Assembly (NCBI GenBank): GCA_016946835.1
Contig: JACVTC010000028.1
Location: forward strand, 922,501-952,500
Origin: Neocallimastix lanati (nom. inval.)
Lineage: Eukaryota; Neocallimastigomycota; Neocallimastigomycetes; Neocallimastigales; Neocallimastigaceae
Direction of reading: 5' to 3'
Length of the DNA stretch: 30,000 nucleotides
Under the pieces are notes generated by a model. The model made no database searches, was not told where the DNA came from, and saw only the letters and a list, made by a program, of their open reading frames with translations. The position numbers and the translations under genes were made by a program. This document shows, piece by piece, positions 12,150 through 27,631 of this stretch (positions are counted from its first letter, which is position 1; every line of letters starts with the position of its first letter).

Positions 12150-12162
12150 TTTGCATTATTAT

Positions 12163-12203
<41 letters not shown>

Positions 12204-12469
12204 TTTTTTCTATTAGTATTATTTAAAAAAAATTGATGTAGAAGATTGATTCATTCCAAAAGCTTGTGTTTAAGACTTTATTTAACGAAACGGTTACTGC
12301 GGCACTTCTCCAATCGATTATACCTATTGCTATTGGCCAGCAATGGTCTTTGTTCAATAGGTTCAAATCGAATCGTACTACTACTACCAAGAGCGTCAAT
12401 GCTGAAGAAACAGTAAGACAGGCCAGCAGGGCTAGCGCAACCAATGAAGATCATAATTTTGTATCTTAA
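11930..12469 (+). pseudogene. LINE ORF2 C-terminus remnant (copy A)
   Basis: Reads KTKAYKKNKFDKT, a TGA (11,969-11,971), DYLSKFNF, a frameshift at the T run near 11,995, then from ATG 12,015 MALVSDSDGYYFVPDVDNKF and DGLCC, followed by TAA (12,090). The paired Cys resemble the start of the Cys/His-rich C-terminal domain of many LINE polyproteins. After homopolymer and TA expansions, a 75-codon stretch (12,242-12,469) is open and ends at TAA. It contains FNETVTAALLQSIIPIAIGQ and a Thr/Ser/Ala-rich tail. Its link to the same ORF is inferred from position before the tail. Copy B has AGA and CAA where this copy has TGA and TAA, so these look like decay. Confidence 0.6.
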
Positions 12470-12700
12470 AATTATGATTAACATTGCGAAGTCAAAGTTA
12501 ATTATTATACTTCAGTATAATAATGCCCTTGTGAAGTCTTACAAATATTAATTAAATGAAACTAGAATATATTATACCATTATTTTATTTTTATTTTGTG
12601 TTTTATTTTTTGTTTATTTTTTTATCTTTTTTTTTTTATTATTTTATTACATGTATTTTATCAAATATTTAATTAATAAAGATGAAACAAGTTTGCTGCC

Positions 12701-12741
<41 letters not shown>
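11930..12741 (+). mobile_element. 5'-truncated LINE (non-LTR retrotransposon) with poly(A) tail, copy A
   Basis: This stretch shares its 5' half with a second LINE copy at 17,340-17,577 (same order: GCTTATAAA, GAGACTACTTAA, AGTATCCTTAAA, ATGGCATTGG, GGGTACTACTTCGTGCCAGA, GATAATAAATTCGAT). It then runs through a further open stretch to 12,469, a presumptive 3' UTR with AATAAA at 12,675-12,680, and a 38-bp A run (12,704-12,741) starting 24 bp after the signal. No reverse transcriptase lies upstream. That is the expected structure of a 5'-truncated LINE insertion. A clear target-site duplication was not found. Internal T and TA runs (12,116-12,146; about 12,168-12,200) interrupt the coding part. 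Confidence 0.72.
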
Positions 12742-12743
<2 letters not shown>

Positions 12744-12888
12744 AACGAAACGGGAATCTTTCGTATCGTCTTTCACTACTAACATTATTTACATTTTCAT
12801 TTCAGTTTACTTATTATGAGTACATTAGAGAAAATTATTTTATCGATCGAAGCTTTACTAATCAAATAGAATTTCAGAAACTCAAAAA

Positions 12889-12892
<4 letters not shown>
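12742..12892 (+). pseudogene. Unassigned coding remnant with a 43-nt intron
   Basis: Directly after the A tail of copy A, the frame TTA ACG AAA CGG GAA TCT TTC joins across a textbook intron (12,763-12,805: GTATCG donor, ACTAAC branch site, TTTCAG acceptor). The second frame is FTYYEYIRENYFIDRSFTNQ, then IEFQKLKK and TAA (12,890). I do not recognise the family. The intron suggests that it was once part of a spliced gene or of a spliced element. A 42-bp A run follows. Confidence 0.4.
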
Positions 12893-12934
<42 letters not shown>

Positions 12935-13017
12935 AAGAAAGAAAAAAAAAAAGATTATTCATTACAACAAAATTCATAAAGTTGTTTATTTTATTTATAT
13001 ATTTTTCAGTTTCTTCA

Positions 13018-13052
<35 letters not shown>

Positions 13053-13266
13053 AAAAGAAAAACTTTATATTAATTTAATTAAGCTATTTTTTTTTTTTTT
13101 TAATTTTCCTATATTTATTTTATTTTTTTTTTTTTTTTTTTATTTTATTTTTATATTTTTTATACATATAATATTTTATTTTTTATATTTATATTTCTTT
13201 GTTATAAATTTTTTTAATTTATTTTATTATCATTTTTATCATTTTACAATTTAGAGTTCATTATAG

Positions 13267-13405
13267 AATAGTTATTTCACACCGGGGTGTACTCGCTGTT
13301 ATGGAACTTCTATTGACAAACCCAAGATTAATTTTTATCCGTGGTATTCACTCGTTGTTGAATCAACATTAAAAAATGATGGATGGAAATTTATTCATTC
13401 ATTCC

Positions 13406-13437
<32 letters not shown>

Positions 13438-13458
13438 TTTTAAGGATAATATTTTGTC

Positions 13459-13514
<56 letters not shown>

Positions 13515-13609
13515 AATTATTAAATTCAAGGTGAGCTGCTTCAGAATTAAAGTAAATTCCCATCCAAATTTTAACCCTCTAAAAAATTTTTGTAAAAAAA
13601 AAGGATTTG

Positions 13610-13641
<32 letters not shown>

Positions 13642-13671
13642 CATATTGTAGATATTCCAAATGAAATCATT

Positions 13672-13704
<33 letters not shown>

Positions 13705-13728
13705 CAACATTTTAAAATAAAAATTTAA
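13267..13728 (+). pseudogene. Unassigned coding remnants broken by poly(A) runs
   Basis: After a TATAG that could be a splice acceptor, the frame from 13,267 reads NSYFTPGCTRCYGTSI, DKPKINFYPWYSLVVEST and LKNDGWKFIHSF before it dissolves into an A run (13,406-13,431). After a 51-bp A run (13,462-13,512), a second open piece (13,515-13,728) reads EIIKFKVSCFRIKVNSHPNF and so on, then IHIVDIPNEIIKV, again with A and T runs inside. Another frame of 13,267-13,375 is also open. No family was recognised. It may be the 5' part of LINE copy B or a separate captured gene. The interval 12,893-13,266 holds only A/T runs. Confidence 0.35.
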
Positions 13729-13741
13729 TCATATATAATAA

Positions 13742-14758
13742 CCCATCAAAATACTAACAAACTCCAGCAAATCTCAGTTTCAACTTAATTTAGTGGCAGC
13801 TTTAAATGACAATCATGAACTCAATGTTCCCCCTTCCCCCTCCCCCTCAATATTACCTAATCTCTAATCTTATCTCTCTCAAAAAAAATTCCAATTTCTC
13901 ATTCTTAAACTGAACACTGTAAAAAGTTGGAAAAGTTTTTCTTTCTTTTATATATATATATATATGTGTGTATATATATATATCTTAGTTTTTAAAATAA
14001 CCAATGAAATGAATGAATGAATGAATGGAATTTGGAATTTTTTTTTTTTTTTTTAATTGAAAAAAAAAAAAAAAAAAAAAAAAAAAGTGGATCCAAATAC
14101 GCTATATGGGTATCAAGAAACCCCGTTGATTTACAAAGCAAAAAAAAAAAAAATTAACCGACAGTAAACCTTGGGTAACTGAATTGTATTCTTTTCCGAT
14201 TAATGGTTCACCTATTTTTTCAATGGAATAGAGGGGTAGATTATTCCTCCAGATAGGATTAATCATGCGTTTTAGTTAACTCAAGTATGCTCTATAAAAT
14301 ATTAAATACCTATTTTATTGACTTATCCTTCTGATATTTGATCATAAAACCGCTCGTAGTTTATTGTAAAAAAAAAAAATTACTACAGATGATTCATTTT
14401 TGTTACCTAAAAAAAAAAAAAATTTGTTAGGTGGGATAGGTATAAATGGTCTTGTCTTGAACTTAAAAAGAAAAAAATATAATATTTGAGATGCTTAGTG
14501 AAACATAAGGAAATGGAGAACTTTCAGTTGATGATATGGTGGTATGGTATAGTTAGAAAAGTTCATTTAACTCAACTAATTTCATTGCTAAGGATTTATC
14601 GATTAGATCGTCTGCAGAAATCAAAAAAAAAAAAATCGATGTTTAGAATATCCCACAAAATGTTTATTGTCTTTCAAAAGGTAAAAACATATAAATATAT
14701 ATATATATATATATATAAACAAACTAAGGGTTATAAATCTGCATATAGATTCCTATGA
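13742..14758 (+). pseudogene. N-terminal fragments of LINE copy B (function not recognised)
   Basis: Three readable pieces. 13,742-13,867 ends with SKSQFQLNLVAALNDNHELN, a Pro/Ser stretch and TAA. 14,087-14,140 gives VDPNTLYGYQETPLIYKA, which resembles the middle of an ankyrin repeat but is single and could be chance. 14,154-14,231, one frame away across a 13-bp A run, gives LTDSKPWVTELYSFPINGSP and ends in TAG. Around 14,420-14,760 further pieces are open (for example LLGGIGINGLVLN and FNSTNFIAKDLSIRSSAEIK). An endonuclease domain would be expected in this position in many LINE clades, but I cannot point to its catalytic motifs. Assignment to the LINE rests on position and orientation. Confidence 0.35.
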
Positions 14759-14997
14759 ATTTGTAAAAATTGTTGTTAACTCGTATAATAAACTATGTGA
14801 ATCAACTTCATAAAAAAAATGTTTACAAATTTATGGAAAAAAAAATATAATTATATTGGATGATTAAAATATGATTGTTTGTTAGCTCTTAAAAAAAAAT
14901 AATAGTAGGAAAGCATGGAAAATAGGTATATATATATATATAAAAAAAAGGAAGGCAATAATTAAATAATCATTCTTTCTTTCCTGTTCTCTCCTCT

Positions 14998-15033
<36 letters not shown>

Positions 15034-15191
15034 AATTAGTATCTTCTACAAATGAAAAAATTAATTAAAAGCCTGACATTCTCATTATAACATTATAAAT
15101 TCTTTTGGGGCCGGATTCTTCTTCAGGTTATTGTCTTTTCTAAAGATTTCAGGAAAAATGAAAGTCCAAAGGCAACAACAACAACAACAAC

Positions 15192-15222
<31 letters not shown>

Positions 15223-15261
15223 AAAAATAACCAAAAATATTAGGCAAGATATTAGGCAAGA
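14759..15261. other. Decayed LINE interior with A runs, no readable motif
   Basis: Contains a TA repeat (14,928-14,942), a CT-rich patch (14,972-14,998), A runs at 15,002-15,030 and 15,191-15,219, and a CAA microsatellite (15,173-15,191). Short frames such as that around GGGGCCGGATTCTTCTTCAG (15,106-15,125) are too brief to assign. Confidence 0.5.
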
Positions 15262-15414
15262 TATTTATTTAAGGATGAAAGAAAATTTAAAGAAATTAGT
15301 GAGGTAAACGATCCCTCTTCTTCTACCTTCTACCTTCAAATTTTTAAAGCTTCTAATCCTGATGGGATTCTAATGGAATTCTTCAAAAGCTTCAGTTCCA
15401 TAAGTAAAGTTTAA
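15262..15414 (+). pseudogene. LINE reverse transcriptase, N-terminal motif fragment
   Basis: A 50-codon open stretch ends in TAA (15,412) and reads YLFKDERKFKEISEVND, then FKASNPDGILMEFFKSF. LINE reverse transcriptases carry a K(A/S)xGPDGIxxEFxK box just upstream of motif A. Here Ser-Asn replaces the usual Gly-Pro, but PDGI and EFFK are kept. This is the first point in the block where a LINE RT can be named. Confidence 0.6.
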
Positions 15415-15573
15415 TTCAGAAGAACCTAGTATAAATAAAAAAAAATAAAAAAATAAAAAAAAAATAAAAATAAATAAAAATAAATAAAAAATAAAAATAA
15501 ATAAAAAATAAAAATAAAAATAAAAATAAAAATAATAATAATATTAAGTAACTATTTCATCTAGTTTTAAAAT

Positions 15574-15760
15574 GTCTTAAAAGCCTTCATCAAATCATAT
15601 TTGGAATGGTGATCTCCTAAAAATCATGGAATAACGTATCGATCGTTTTAAAAAAAAATTCATAAAATAGTAGGACGATTCTATCATATTGTAATAACGA
15701 TCGAGGCATCTTTCTCATCAATAATGCGTAAAAAAATTATACCAAAAAAAAAAAAAAAAA
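15574..15760 (+). pseudogene. LINE reverse transcriptase, palm motif A region (degenerate)
   Basis: VLKAFIKSYLEW, then a TGA, SPKNHGITYRSF and a TAA, followed by KIHKIVGRF in the next frame. In LINE RTs motif A has the form KAFDSVxxxxLxxxLxxxGIxxRF. The KAF, the L-NHGI spacing and the RF are visible, while the catalytic Asp is lost (Ile) and two stops interrupt. Between this and the upstream fragment lies an AAATAAAAATAA-type repeat (15,437-15,540). Confidence 0.45.
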
Positions 15761-16134
15761 AAAAAAAAATCGATAATAGAAATCTCTAAAAATAATGGAA
15801 TGGATAAAAATAAAGGATTTATTAGGCCAGAACAATATGAATTTTCGTAATCGAGAAGAATGTAGAAGTCATTACACTTAATCACTAAGAATTATATGTC
15901 AGAAGCAAAAAAAAAAAAAAAAAAAAAAAAAATTTTTTTTTGAAAATATAAATAATTATACTTAAAACCTTGCTTTTTTTTGGAACCTTTGAAAAAAAAA
16001 AAAAACGTATAACTCTGTTCCTTTATATATAATGTATTGATAAAAATCCATCACTTAGGTATTAGAGGTTAAGGTCCTTTAAATTTTTTTGAAAATTTTT
16101 TTAATCTTCCAAGGTTTAGGGTTAGGGTTGATAG

Positions 16135-16397
16135 ATGATTATCGGAAGCCTAGCCTTTAGTTATTTAAGAAAAGGTGTTCATCAAGAGTTGTCCCTCCCC
16201 CCTCCCCCTCCACTCTCTCTCTCTCTCACAAATTTTATTTATTTAACTTGTTCATTAATCCCATTTTTAATAAATGGGATAAATATGGAATCGCTAATGG
16301 TGATAAACGTTGTTGTGGAGGTCTCTTTTTTGCAGATATGGACCATGTTTATTATGGGCTCCAACAAAGATCTCAACTTAATTTAAAAAATTGTTAA
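16135..16397 (+). pseudogene. LINE reverse transcriptase, motifs B and C
   Basis: RKGVHQEL (16,168-16,191) matches the RGV(R/H)QGxPLSPxLF box, with Gly replaced by Glu. A CCCCCCTCCCCCTCC/CTCTCT expansion follows, and then in another frame FYLFNLFINPIFNKWDKYGI, ANGDKRCCGGLFFADMDHVY and YGLQQRSQLNLKNC, ending in TAA (16,395). LFNLFIN..F..W followed by GLLFADD is the classic LINE palm. The second Asp of the FADD box is Met here (codon 16,338-16,340), so the copy would be catalytically dead even without the stops. The CT expansion sits exactly between the two halves. Confidence 0.72.
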
Positions 16398-16526
16398 AAA
16401 TTTTTGATTAAATTTTGATTAAAATTTGCCAGTATATGGGTTTAGAAATAATGAAATGCAATTAGGTTATCAATAAATGTACTTAGTTTTAGTAGTAATA
16501 GTACGAGGGGGGGGGAATTTTTTCAA

Positions 16527-16674
16527 GATTTCTTAATAATAGTCACCCTACCATTTTATCTTTCAAGTTATGCGTTAATCTAAATACAAATGGCTACACC
16601 TACCTAGGTGTGTACCCTTTTTTTCAAATGATTTAACATTGAAATCGATCATACAGAGAATGAATAATAAATAA
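16527..16674 (+). pseudogene. LINE reverse transcriptase, thumb fragment
   Basis: The + frame reads ILSFKLCVNLNTNGYTYLGV (16,553-16,612) and, after a frameshift at a T run, NDLTLKSIIQRMNNK with TAA at 16,672. YLGxxxxxxLxxxxxxxxMxxK is the conserved start of the RT thumb in LINE elements. A G run (16,506-16,515) and a long T run precede it. Confidence 0.6.
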
Positions 16675-16723
16675 AAAGTTCGAAAAAAAAAAAAAAGTAC
16701 TTTATTCCATATATATATAAAAG

Positions 16724-16996
16724 GATTTTCTTAAGAATCCTCCTATTATCTTTATCCCTTATAAACGAAATAGTTAGTTATTTTCTATTATAGTAATTGG
16801 GCAAGTTTCAGTATTAGGCAATCTCTTATTTGGATCAAGTAAAGAACAAAAAGAACGAGAAGGACAAAGACAACTACTTTCATACAGAATAGAATTGATA
16901 CTTGAATTGAAGAGTTTTCTAATGGGGAATAGCTTTATGCATCCCTTGATGATGTTTTCGAAAAGGAAACTTTTAATATTCTTCCTCTTCTTTTAG
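16724..16996 (+). pseudogene. LINE post-RT connector fragment
   Basis: One frame is open over 91 codons except for a single TAG (16,775-16,777). It begins DFLKNPPIIFIPYKRNS and contains LFSIIVIGQVSVLGNLLFGS, then SKEQKEREGQRQLL and KSFLMGNSFMHPLMMFSKRK. In LINE polyproteins the thumb is followed by a helical region with a (V/I)ISQVxYxxPLxGS-like box, and the similarity here is moderate. It is the longest continuous piece of the element. Confidence 0.5.
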
Positions 16997-17366
16997 GGAT
17001 GAAATGTGCCATTACTCAGGTATAGATGTTCTTTTTTAAAAAAAAAAAATAAAAAATAAAAAAAAAAAAAATGGAAAAACTTGAAAAATGTGTATTATCT
17101 CTTTTTTTTTTACTTTGAAATATATCATGTTGAAGAACGTCATGCATGGAATAAAGAAAGTTAAAAAAAAAAAAAAATTTTTTTTTAACAGATAAATTAG
17201 ATAAAATTCTATCAAAAAATAATTTTTTTAACAGACAAATTAGATAAATTTCCAAAAAAAAAAAAAATAAAAAAAAAAAAAAAAGCAATTGTAAACTTTT
17301 ACTGAAATAGAAATATGGAAGGAAGGAAAAATCGATCAAAGCTAAGGCTTATAAAGAAAAATAAAT

Positions 17367-17535
17367 TTGAAAAAAAAAAAAAAAAAAACTAGAGACTACT
17401 TAAAGCTCAACTTTAAAGTATCCTTAAAAAAAATAATGGCATTGGCTTCCAATGGGTACTACTTCGTGCCAGACGTAGATAATAAATTCGATTGCTCGTG
17501 CTGCCAAAAAAAAAAAAAAGCCGCCAAGATGATTG

Positions 17536-17576
<41 letters not shown>

Positions 17577-17577
17577 C
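17367..17577 (+). pseudogene. LINE ORF2 C-terminal Cys-rich fragment (copy B)
   Basis: The frame is open through KTRDYLKLNFKVSLKKIMAL, ASNGYYFVPDVDNKFDCSCC and QKKKKAAKMIEK before entering a 38-bp A run. It matches copy A (12,015-12,114) nearly residue for residue around GYYFVPDVDNKFD. Cys-x-Cys-Cys would be the first half of the C-terminal zinc-binding module; the expected His/Cys half (usually (I/M)EHL…C) is not intact, being replaced at MIE- by the A run. Neighbouring AT-rich sequence (16,997-17,366) contains a short tandem near-duplication, AACAGATAAATTAGATAAA (17,188) and AACAGACAAATTAGATAAA (17,230). Confidence 0.6.
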
Positions 17578-17695
17578 TTGTTTGTCCTGAACTGTATCTT
17601 TTATTGTTTGTTGTTGTTTTATAGGGAAAAAAATAGTAATCCTTCGATTTTTGGAACATTGGTTTTTCTAATTTCAAATTGCTATTTTTTTTTTT

Positions 17696-17761
17696 CTTTT
17701 GAATTTCGTAAATGAAATATTTTAAATATTTTAAGGATATTGAAAATTCTTTATGAAAAAA

Positions 17762-17801
<40 letters not shown>

Positions 17802-17871
17802 CTTTTGAATTTCGTAAATGAAATATTTTAAATATTTTAAAGATATTGAAAATTCTTTATAAAAAAAAAAT
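17696..17871. repeat. Two tandem copies of a roughly 70-bp unit, period 106 bp
   Basis: CTTTTGAATTTCGTAAATGA… starts at 17,696 and again at 17,802, with only two substitutions over about 70 bp (AAGGATATT against AAAGATATT; TTATGA against TTATAA). Each copy is followed by A10-T(n), so the unit includes an A/T hairpin-like junction. This looks like a recent duplication spanning a long T run. Confidence 0.9.
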
Positions 17872-17937
17872 TTTTTTCTTTTTTTCTTTTTTTCTTTTTT
17901 TTTTTTTTTTTTTGTAATTACCAAATATAGTACAATA

Positions 17938-18018
17938 TCAAATAGTCATGTAAATACTGTTGTCACAAATATGAATAATATAGAAATCAAGTACAGATTC
18001 TGATGGTAGTAACGAAAG

Positions 18019-18064
<46 letters not shown>

Positions 18065-18183
18065 GGCATACTATTATTAATAATAGTAGTATCTAGTGAT
18101 AGTGAAAAAAATAGGAATAGTAGTAATATTAGTGATAGTGAAAATAAAAGTATCGTTACTACTAAATGTAGTGAATAGATCAA
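17938..18183 (+). other. Ser/Asp-rich coding remnant around a (TAA)n run
   Basis: Plus-strand pieces STDSDGSNESI (before the run) and VVSSDSEKNRNSSNISDSEN, then KSIVTTKCSE and TAG (after it), are separated by a run of about 14 TAA (18,022-18,064). Such Ser/Asp/Asn stretches are common in the disordered proteins of this window. No family was recognised, and there is no evidence of expression. Confidence 0.3.
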
Positions 18184-18279
18184 TTAGTGAAAATCATGTT
18201 ATTGTTAATAATTTTTTTTTTTTTTTTAAATAATGAGTTTATAAATAAATAGGTGACATGGTATCAACTATATAACTTT

Positions 18280-18320
<41 letters not shown>

Positions 18321-18444
18321 ATGGAAAGAGATACATACAAACATTATTTATTTTTAATTTAAACAAATTTGAAATGGATTATTTTTTTTTTTATTTTTTT
18401 TTTGTTTGTTTTAATAACCAAATCAAATCATTCTCTGGGAGATT

Positions 18445-18481
<37 letters not shown>

Positions 18482-18560
18482 ATTCTTGGTACTGATCAAG
18501 ATCTGGCGGGCTTTCTCTCTCTCTCTTTCTTTTTTTTTTTTTTTTTTTTTTTAAACAGAA
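18184..18560. other. Poly(T)/poly(A)-rich stretch, no gene
   Basis: T runs at 18,283-18,319 and 18,530-18,552 and an A run at 18,451-18,479 separate very short complex pieces, one of which (18,480-18,520) ends in a CTCTCTCTCT repeat. Nothing can be assigned. Confidence 0.6.
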
Positions 18561-18648
18561 ATTACGCTTAGGGCTAATACTCGAACAAGGAGTCGCTATA
18601 TACTGTCGGAATAGCGACCCCTATCCACTATTCAACCTCTATCACAAA
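18556..18648 (+). other. GC-richer remnant with a perfect 8-bp inverted repeat
   Basis: A frame of about 31 codons is open (QKLRLGLILEQGVAIYCRNS, then DPYPLFNLYHKKYS) up to TAA. GTCGCTAT (18,592-18,599) is exactly complementary to ATAGCGAC (18,611-18,618) across an 11-base loop, so the transcript could form a hairpin. I tested it against tRNA geometry and it does not fit (no acceptor or T-stem pairing). The origin is unknown, but it lies inside the decayed mobile block. Confidence 0.4.
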
Positions 18649-18760
18649 AAATATTCATAAATTTCCCTTGGAATTTTTTTTTTTTTTTTTTTTTTTTTTT
18701 TGGATTAAACGAATTAAATATGGATTCAAATTTGATGTGAAATCTATATATTTACATATA

Positions 18761-18761
<1 letters not shown>

Positions 18762-18796
<35 letters not shown>

Positions 18797-18797
18797 T
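18762..18797. repeat. (GTAT)n microsatellite
   Basis: TATATATATATGTATGTATG… with about seven GTAT units, followed by an A run. Beyond it, 18,811-18,925 is a last complex piece of the block; one frame (GKLVSKDCLACLPLIVVLSN and on to TAA) is open but unassigned. Confidence 0.85.
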
Positions 18798-18950
18798 AGA
18801 AAAAAAAAAAAGGTAAATTGGTATCAAAAGATTGCCTAGCATGTTTGCCCTTGATTGTGGTGTTAAGTAACAGTATACGCCCAAGGTTTTTTTTTTACAT
18901 ACTGGGTACTTTTTATGTCCTAAATTAAAAAAAAAAAAAAAAAGGAAAGT

Positions 18951-19510
18951 TATGTAGTTATATAGTATAAAAAATTAATATGTATATATATAAATGTATT
19001 ATGTATTATAAAAAAAATAATAAAAAAATAAAATAAATAAATAAATTTGTAAATAATTCAAAAGTGTAATGATATAAGAAAATTGATAAGAATTAATATT
19101 GTTATATTCGAAATGATTTATGATGATTCGATAATATGATGAAAGTATTATAATAATTTATCAACCATTTCTAATAATTAGATTATTTTAATAATAATAT
19201 TAATATTAAAAAAAAATTTTTTTTAAAAAATAAAAATATATTTATTCATTAGAAAAAATGATACATGAAAATTTTTATTATTGTAAATTTCCACTATGTT
19301 ATTAAAAAACAATTACTAATTATTACTTTCAATATTATTATCAATATTATTATCATTATATAATAATATATATATATATATATTAGAATTAAATTTTTTA
19401 AAAAAAAAAATATTTTTTTTTTATCAAATTTTCATTCAAATTTTAAAAACCCTACTTTCCTTAACCTTTTATAACCATTATTACAAAATAGACGAGTTGA
19501 TAGTACATAA

Positions 19511-19547
<37 letters not shown>

Positions 19548-19774
19548 TATTTTTTTTTAATTAACTTTAAAAAAACTTTAAAAAGTTTAATTTATTATAA
19601 TTTTACATAACATAATATATTTAAAAAAAAAATAATAACGAAAAATTAAATAAAAACATTTTCATTATATATACTAAAAAAAAAAAGTAATAAAAAATAA
19701 AAAAAAAAAAAAAAAAAAAAGTCAACTTTTATAAATATATATTCACTCAATTTAAATAATTAATAATAATCATA
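18951..19774. other. AT-rich intergenic DNA upstream of the FSIP1-like gene
   Basis: A and T runs (for example 19,514-19,543) and AT-rich words only. No gene was seen. The promoter of the downstream gene should lie here but cannot be picked out against the TATA-like background. Confidence 0.6.
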
Positions 19775-26215
<6,441 letters not shown>

Positions 26216-26449
26216 AATAAAATAAAATAAAATAATAAAACAAATGAAATTAAATAAAAAAAAATGTTTTATTAATAATATGAATGACAGAAAGTTATTT
26301 ATAATAGAATTAATATAAATAAAAAATTAAGAATTAAAATAAAATAAAATAATTAAAATTTTAAGATATAAATAACAAAAATAATAAATAATTAAAACTG
26401 AAAATTGTAAAATATATAAATATAATAAGTAATAAACATTTACAATTAA

Positions 26450-26482
<33 letters not shown>

Positions 26483-26516
26483 AAAGAAAATAAAAATAAC
26501 AAAAAATAAAAATAAC

Positions 26517-26568
<52 letters not shown>

Positions 26569-27214
26569 AAGTTTATATTAAAATAAATAAATAAAAAAAA
26601 ACTAATAAAATAATAGAATTTTTCATTTTTCATTTTTTTCTTTTTTTCTTTTTATTCCATATATATTTTTATTATTACATTATTACTATTATAATGGTGG
26701 AAATTACATGAATTAAAGACAAATTAATTTTGAATTAATAGGTGAACAATTTTAAAAAAAAAAAAATTATTTAAATGTTTTTTCTAATATTTCTATAATA
26801 AATTAATGAAATTAAAAGATATAAAAAAAAAAAAAAAAAAAAGATTATGTTTGAATTATTATGAAAAACTATCAAATCACTTATACCTCTATTACTTTAC
26901 TAAAGAGTAAAAAGTAAAAAAAAGAATTGTATTGTTTTTAAAAGCAATGTTTATATAGATTTATATAGATATCTAACATAATAAAAAAAAAAAAAAAGTA
27001 TAAAACATATAATTAATATAAAAACATAATACAAAACATAATAATATAATAATTTATTACAAAAAATATATATGTATATATATATATATTAAAGATAATA
27101 TATATATTTAAACCTAATATTTTCTTTTTTTAATCTATTATGAGTATATATATATTTTATAAAAACTTCCTCTAATTTTTTTTTTTCTGTATACTTTAAT
27201 GTTATTTATATATG

Positions 27215-27255
<41 letters not shown>

Positions 27256-27600
27256 ATAATATATATATTTATATATTTATTATTATTATTTTTTTACACA
27301 AGTTAAAAAAATAATAATAATAAATAATTAGATATAAAAAATAATTAAATAAAAATAATAGTATTAATAAAATAAAATAGTCTTATATTCATTTGACTAA
27401 TTATCTAATTATGTTTATATATATATATATATACATATAATTTATATATAATTGATAAAAAAAAAATTAATTATGTTTTATTTTATAGATAACCTTTTTA
27501 TCCTTTAAATGATTATGAAATTAATAATAAATATTTAATAAAAATATATATATTTATATCTATTTTAATTTATAATAATAAATAAATATATATATATAGT

Positions 27601-27631
<31 letters not shown>

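Larger units (their letters stand above)
13742..17577 (+). mobile_element. Longer decayed LINE (non-LTR retrotransposon), copy B
   Basis: A series of open fragments on the + strand follows the order of a LINE polyprotein: an undetermined N-terminal part (13,742-14,700), the thumb-proximal RT motif ASNPDGILMEFFK (15,350s), KAF (15,580s), KGVHQE (16,171-16,188), NLFINPIFNKW and FFADM (16,240-16,340), TYLGV (16,598-16,612), LTLKSIIQRMNNK (16,633-16,671), a downstream helical domain (16,724-16,993) and GYYFVPDVDNKFD with CSCC (17,436-17,513). Fragments sit in all three frames and are separated by stops, A runs of 10-30 bp and CT or TA repeats. The 3' end is lost in the A run 17,537-17,574. The 5' edge is not defined and could lie as far upstream as 12,742. 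Confidence 0.72.

Noticed and set aside
12360-12380. GGTTCAAATCG, similar to a tRNA B box
   Set aside because: No acceptor stem, D arm or anticodon arm around it; the sequence is explained by an open LINE frame.
12223-12484. Minus-strand frames over the LINE copy A C-terminus
   Set aside because: Antisense to the + strand frame that lies in order before a polyadenylation signal and A tail.
13267-13375. Alternative open frame (VISHRGVLAVMELLLTNPRL…)
   Set aside because: Overlaps the frame with Cys pairs and Trp/Tyr content that seems more protein-like; neither is proven, so only one remnant is listed.
14087-14140. Single ankyrin-like peptide (LYGYQETPLIYKA)
   Set aside because: Only one short stretch, no second repeat with 33-residue spacing; not enough to call an ankyrin protein.
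18838-18905. Possible 5S rRNA relic (GTTAAGTAACA resembles the conserved GTTAAGCAACA of 5S rRNA)
   Set aside because: Only a short stretch matches, the flanking helices cannot be formed and a T run interrupts; a search with the 5S covariance model would settle it.
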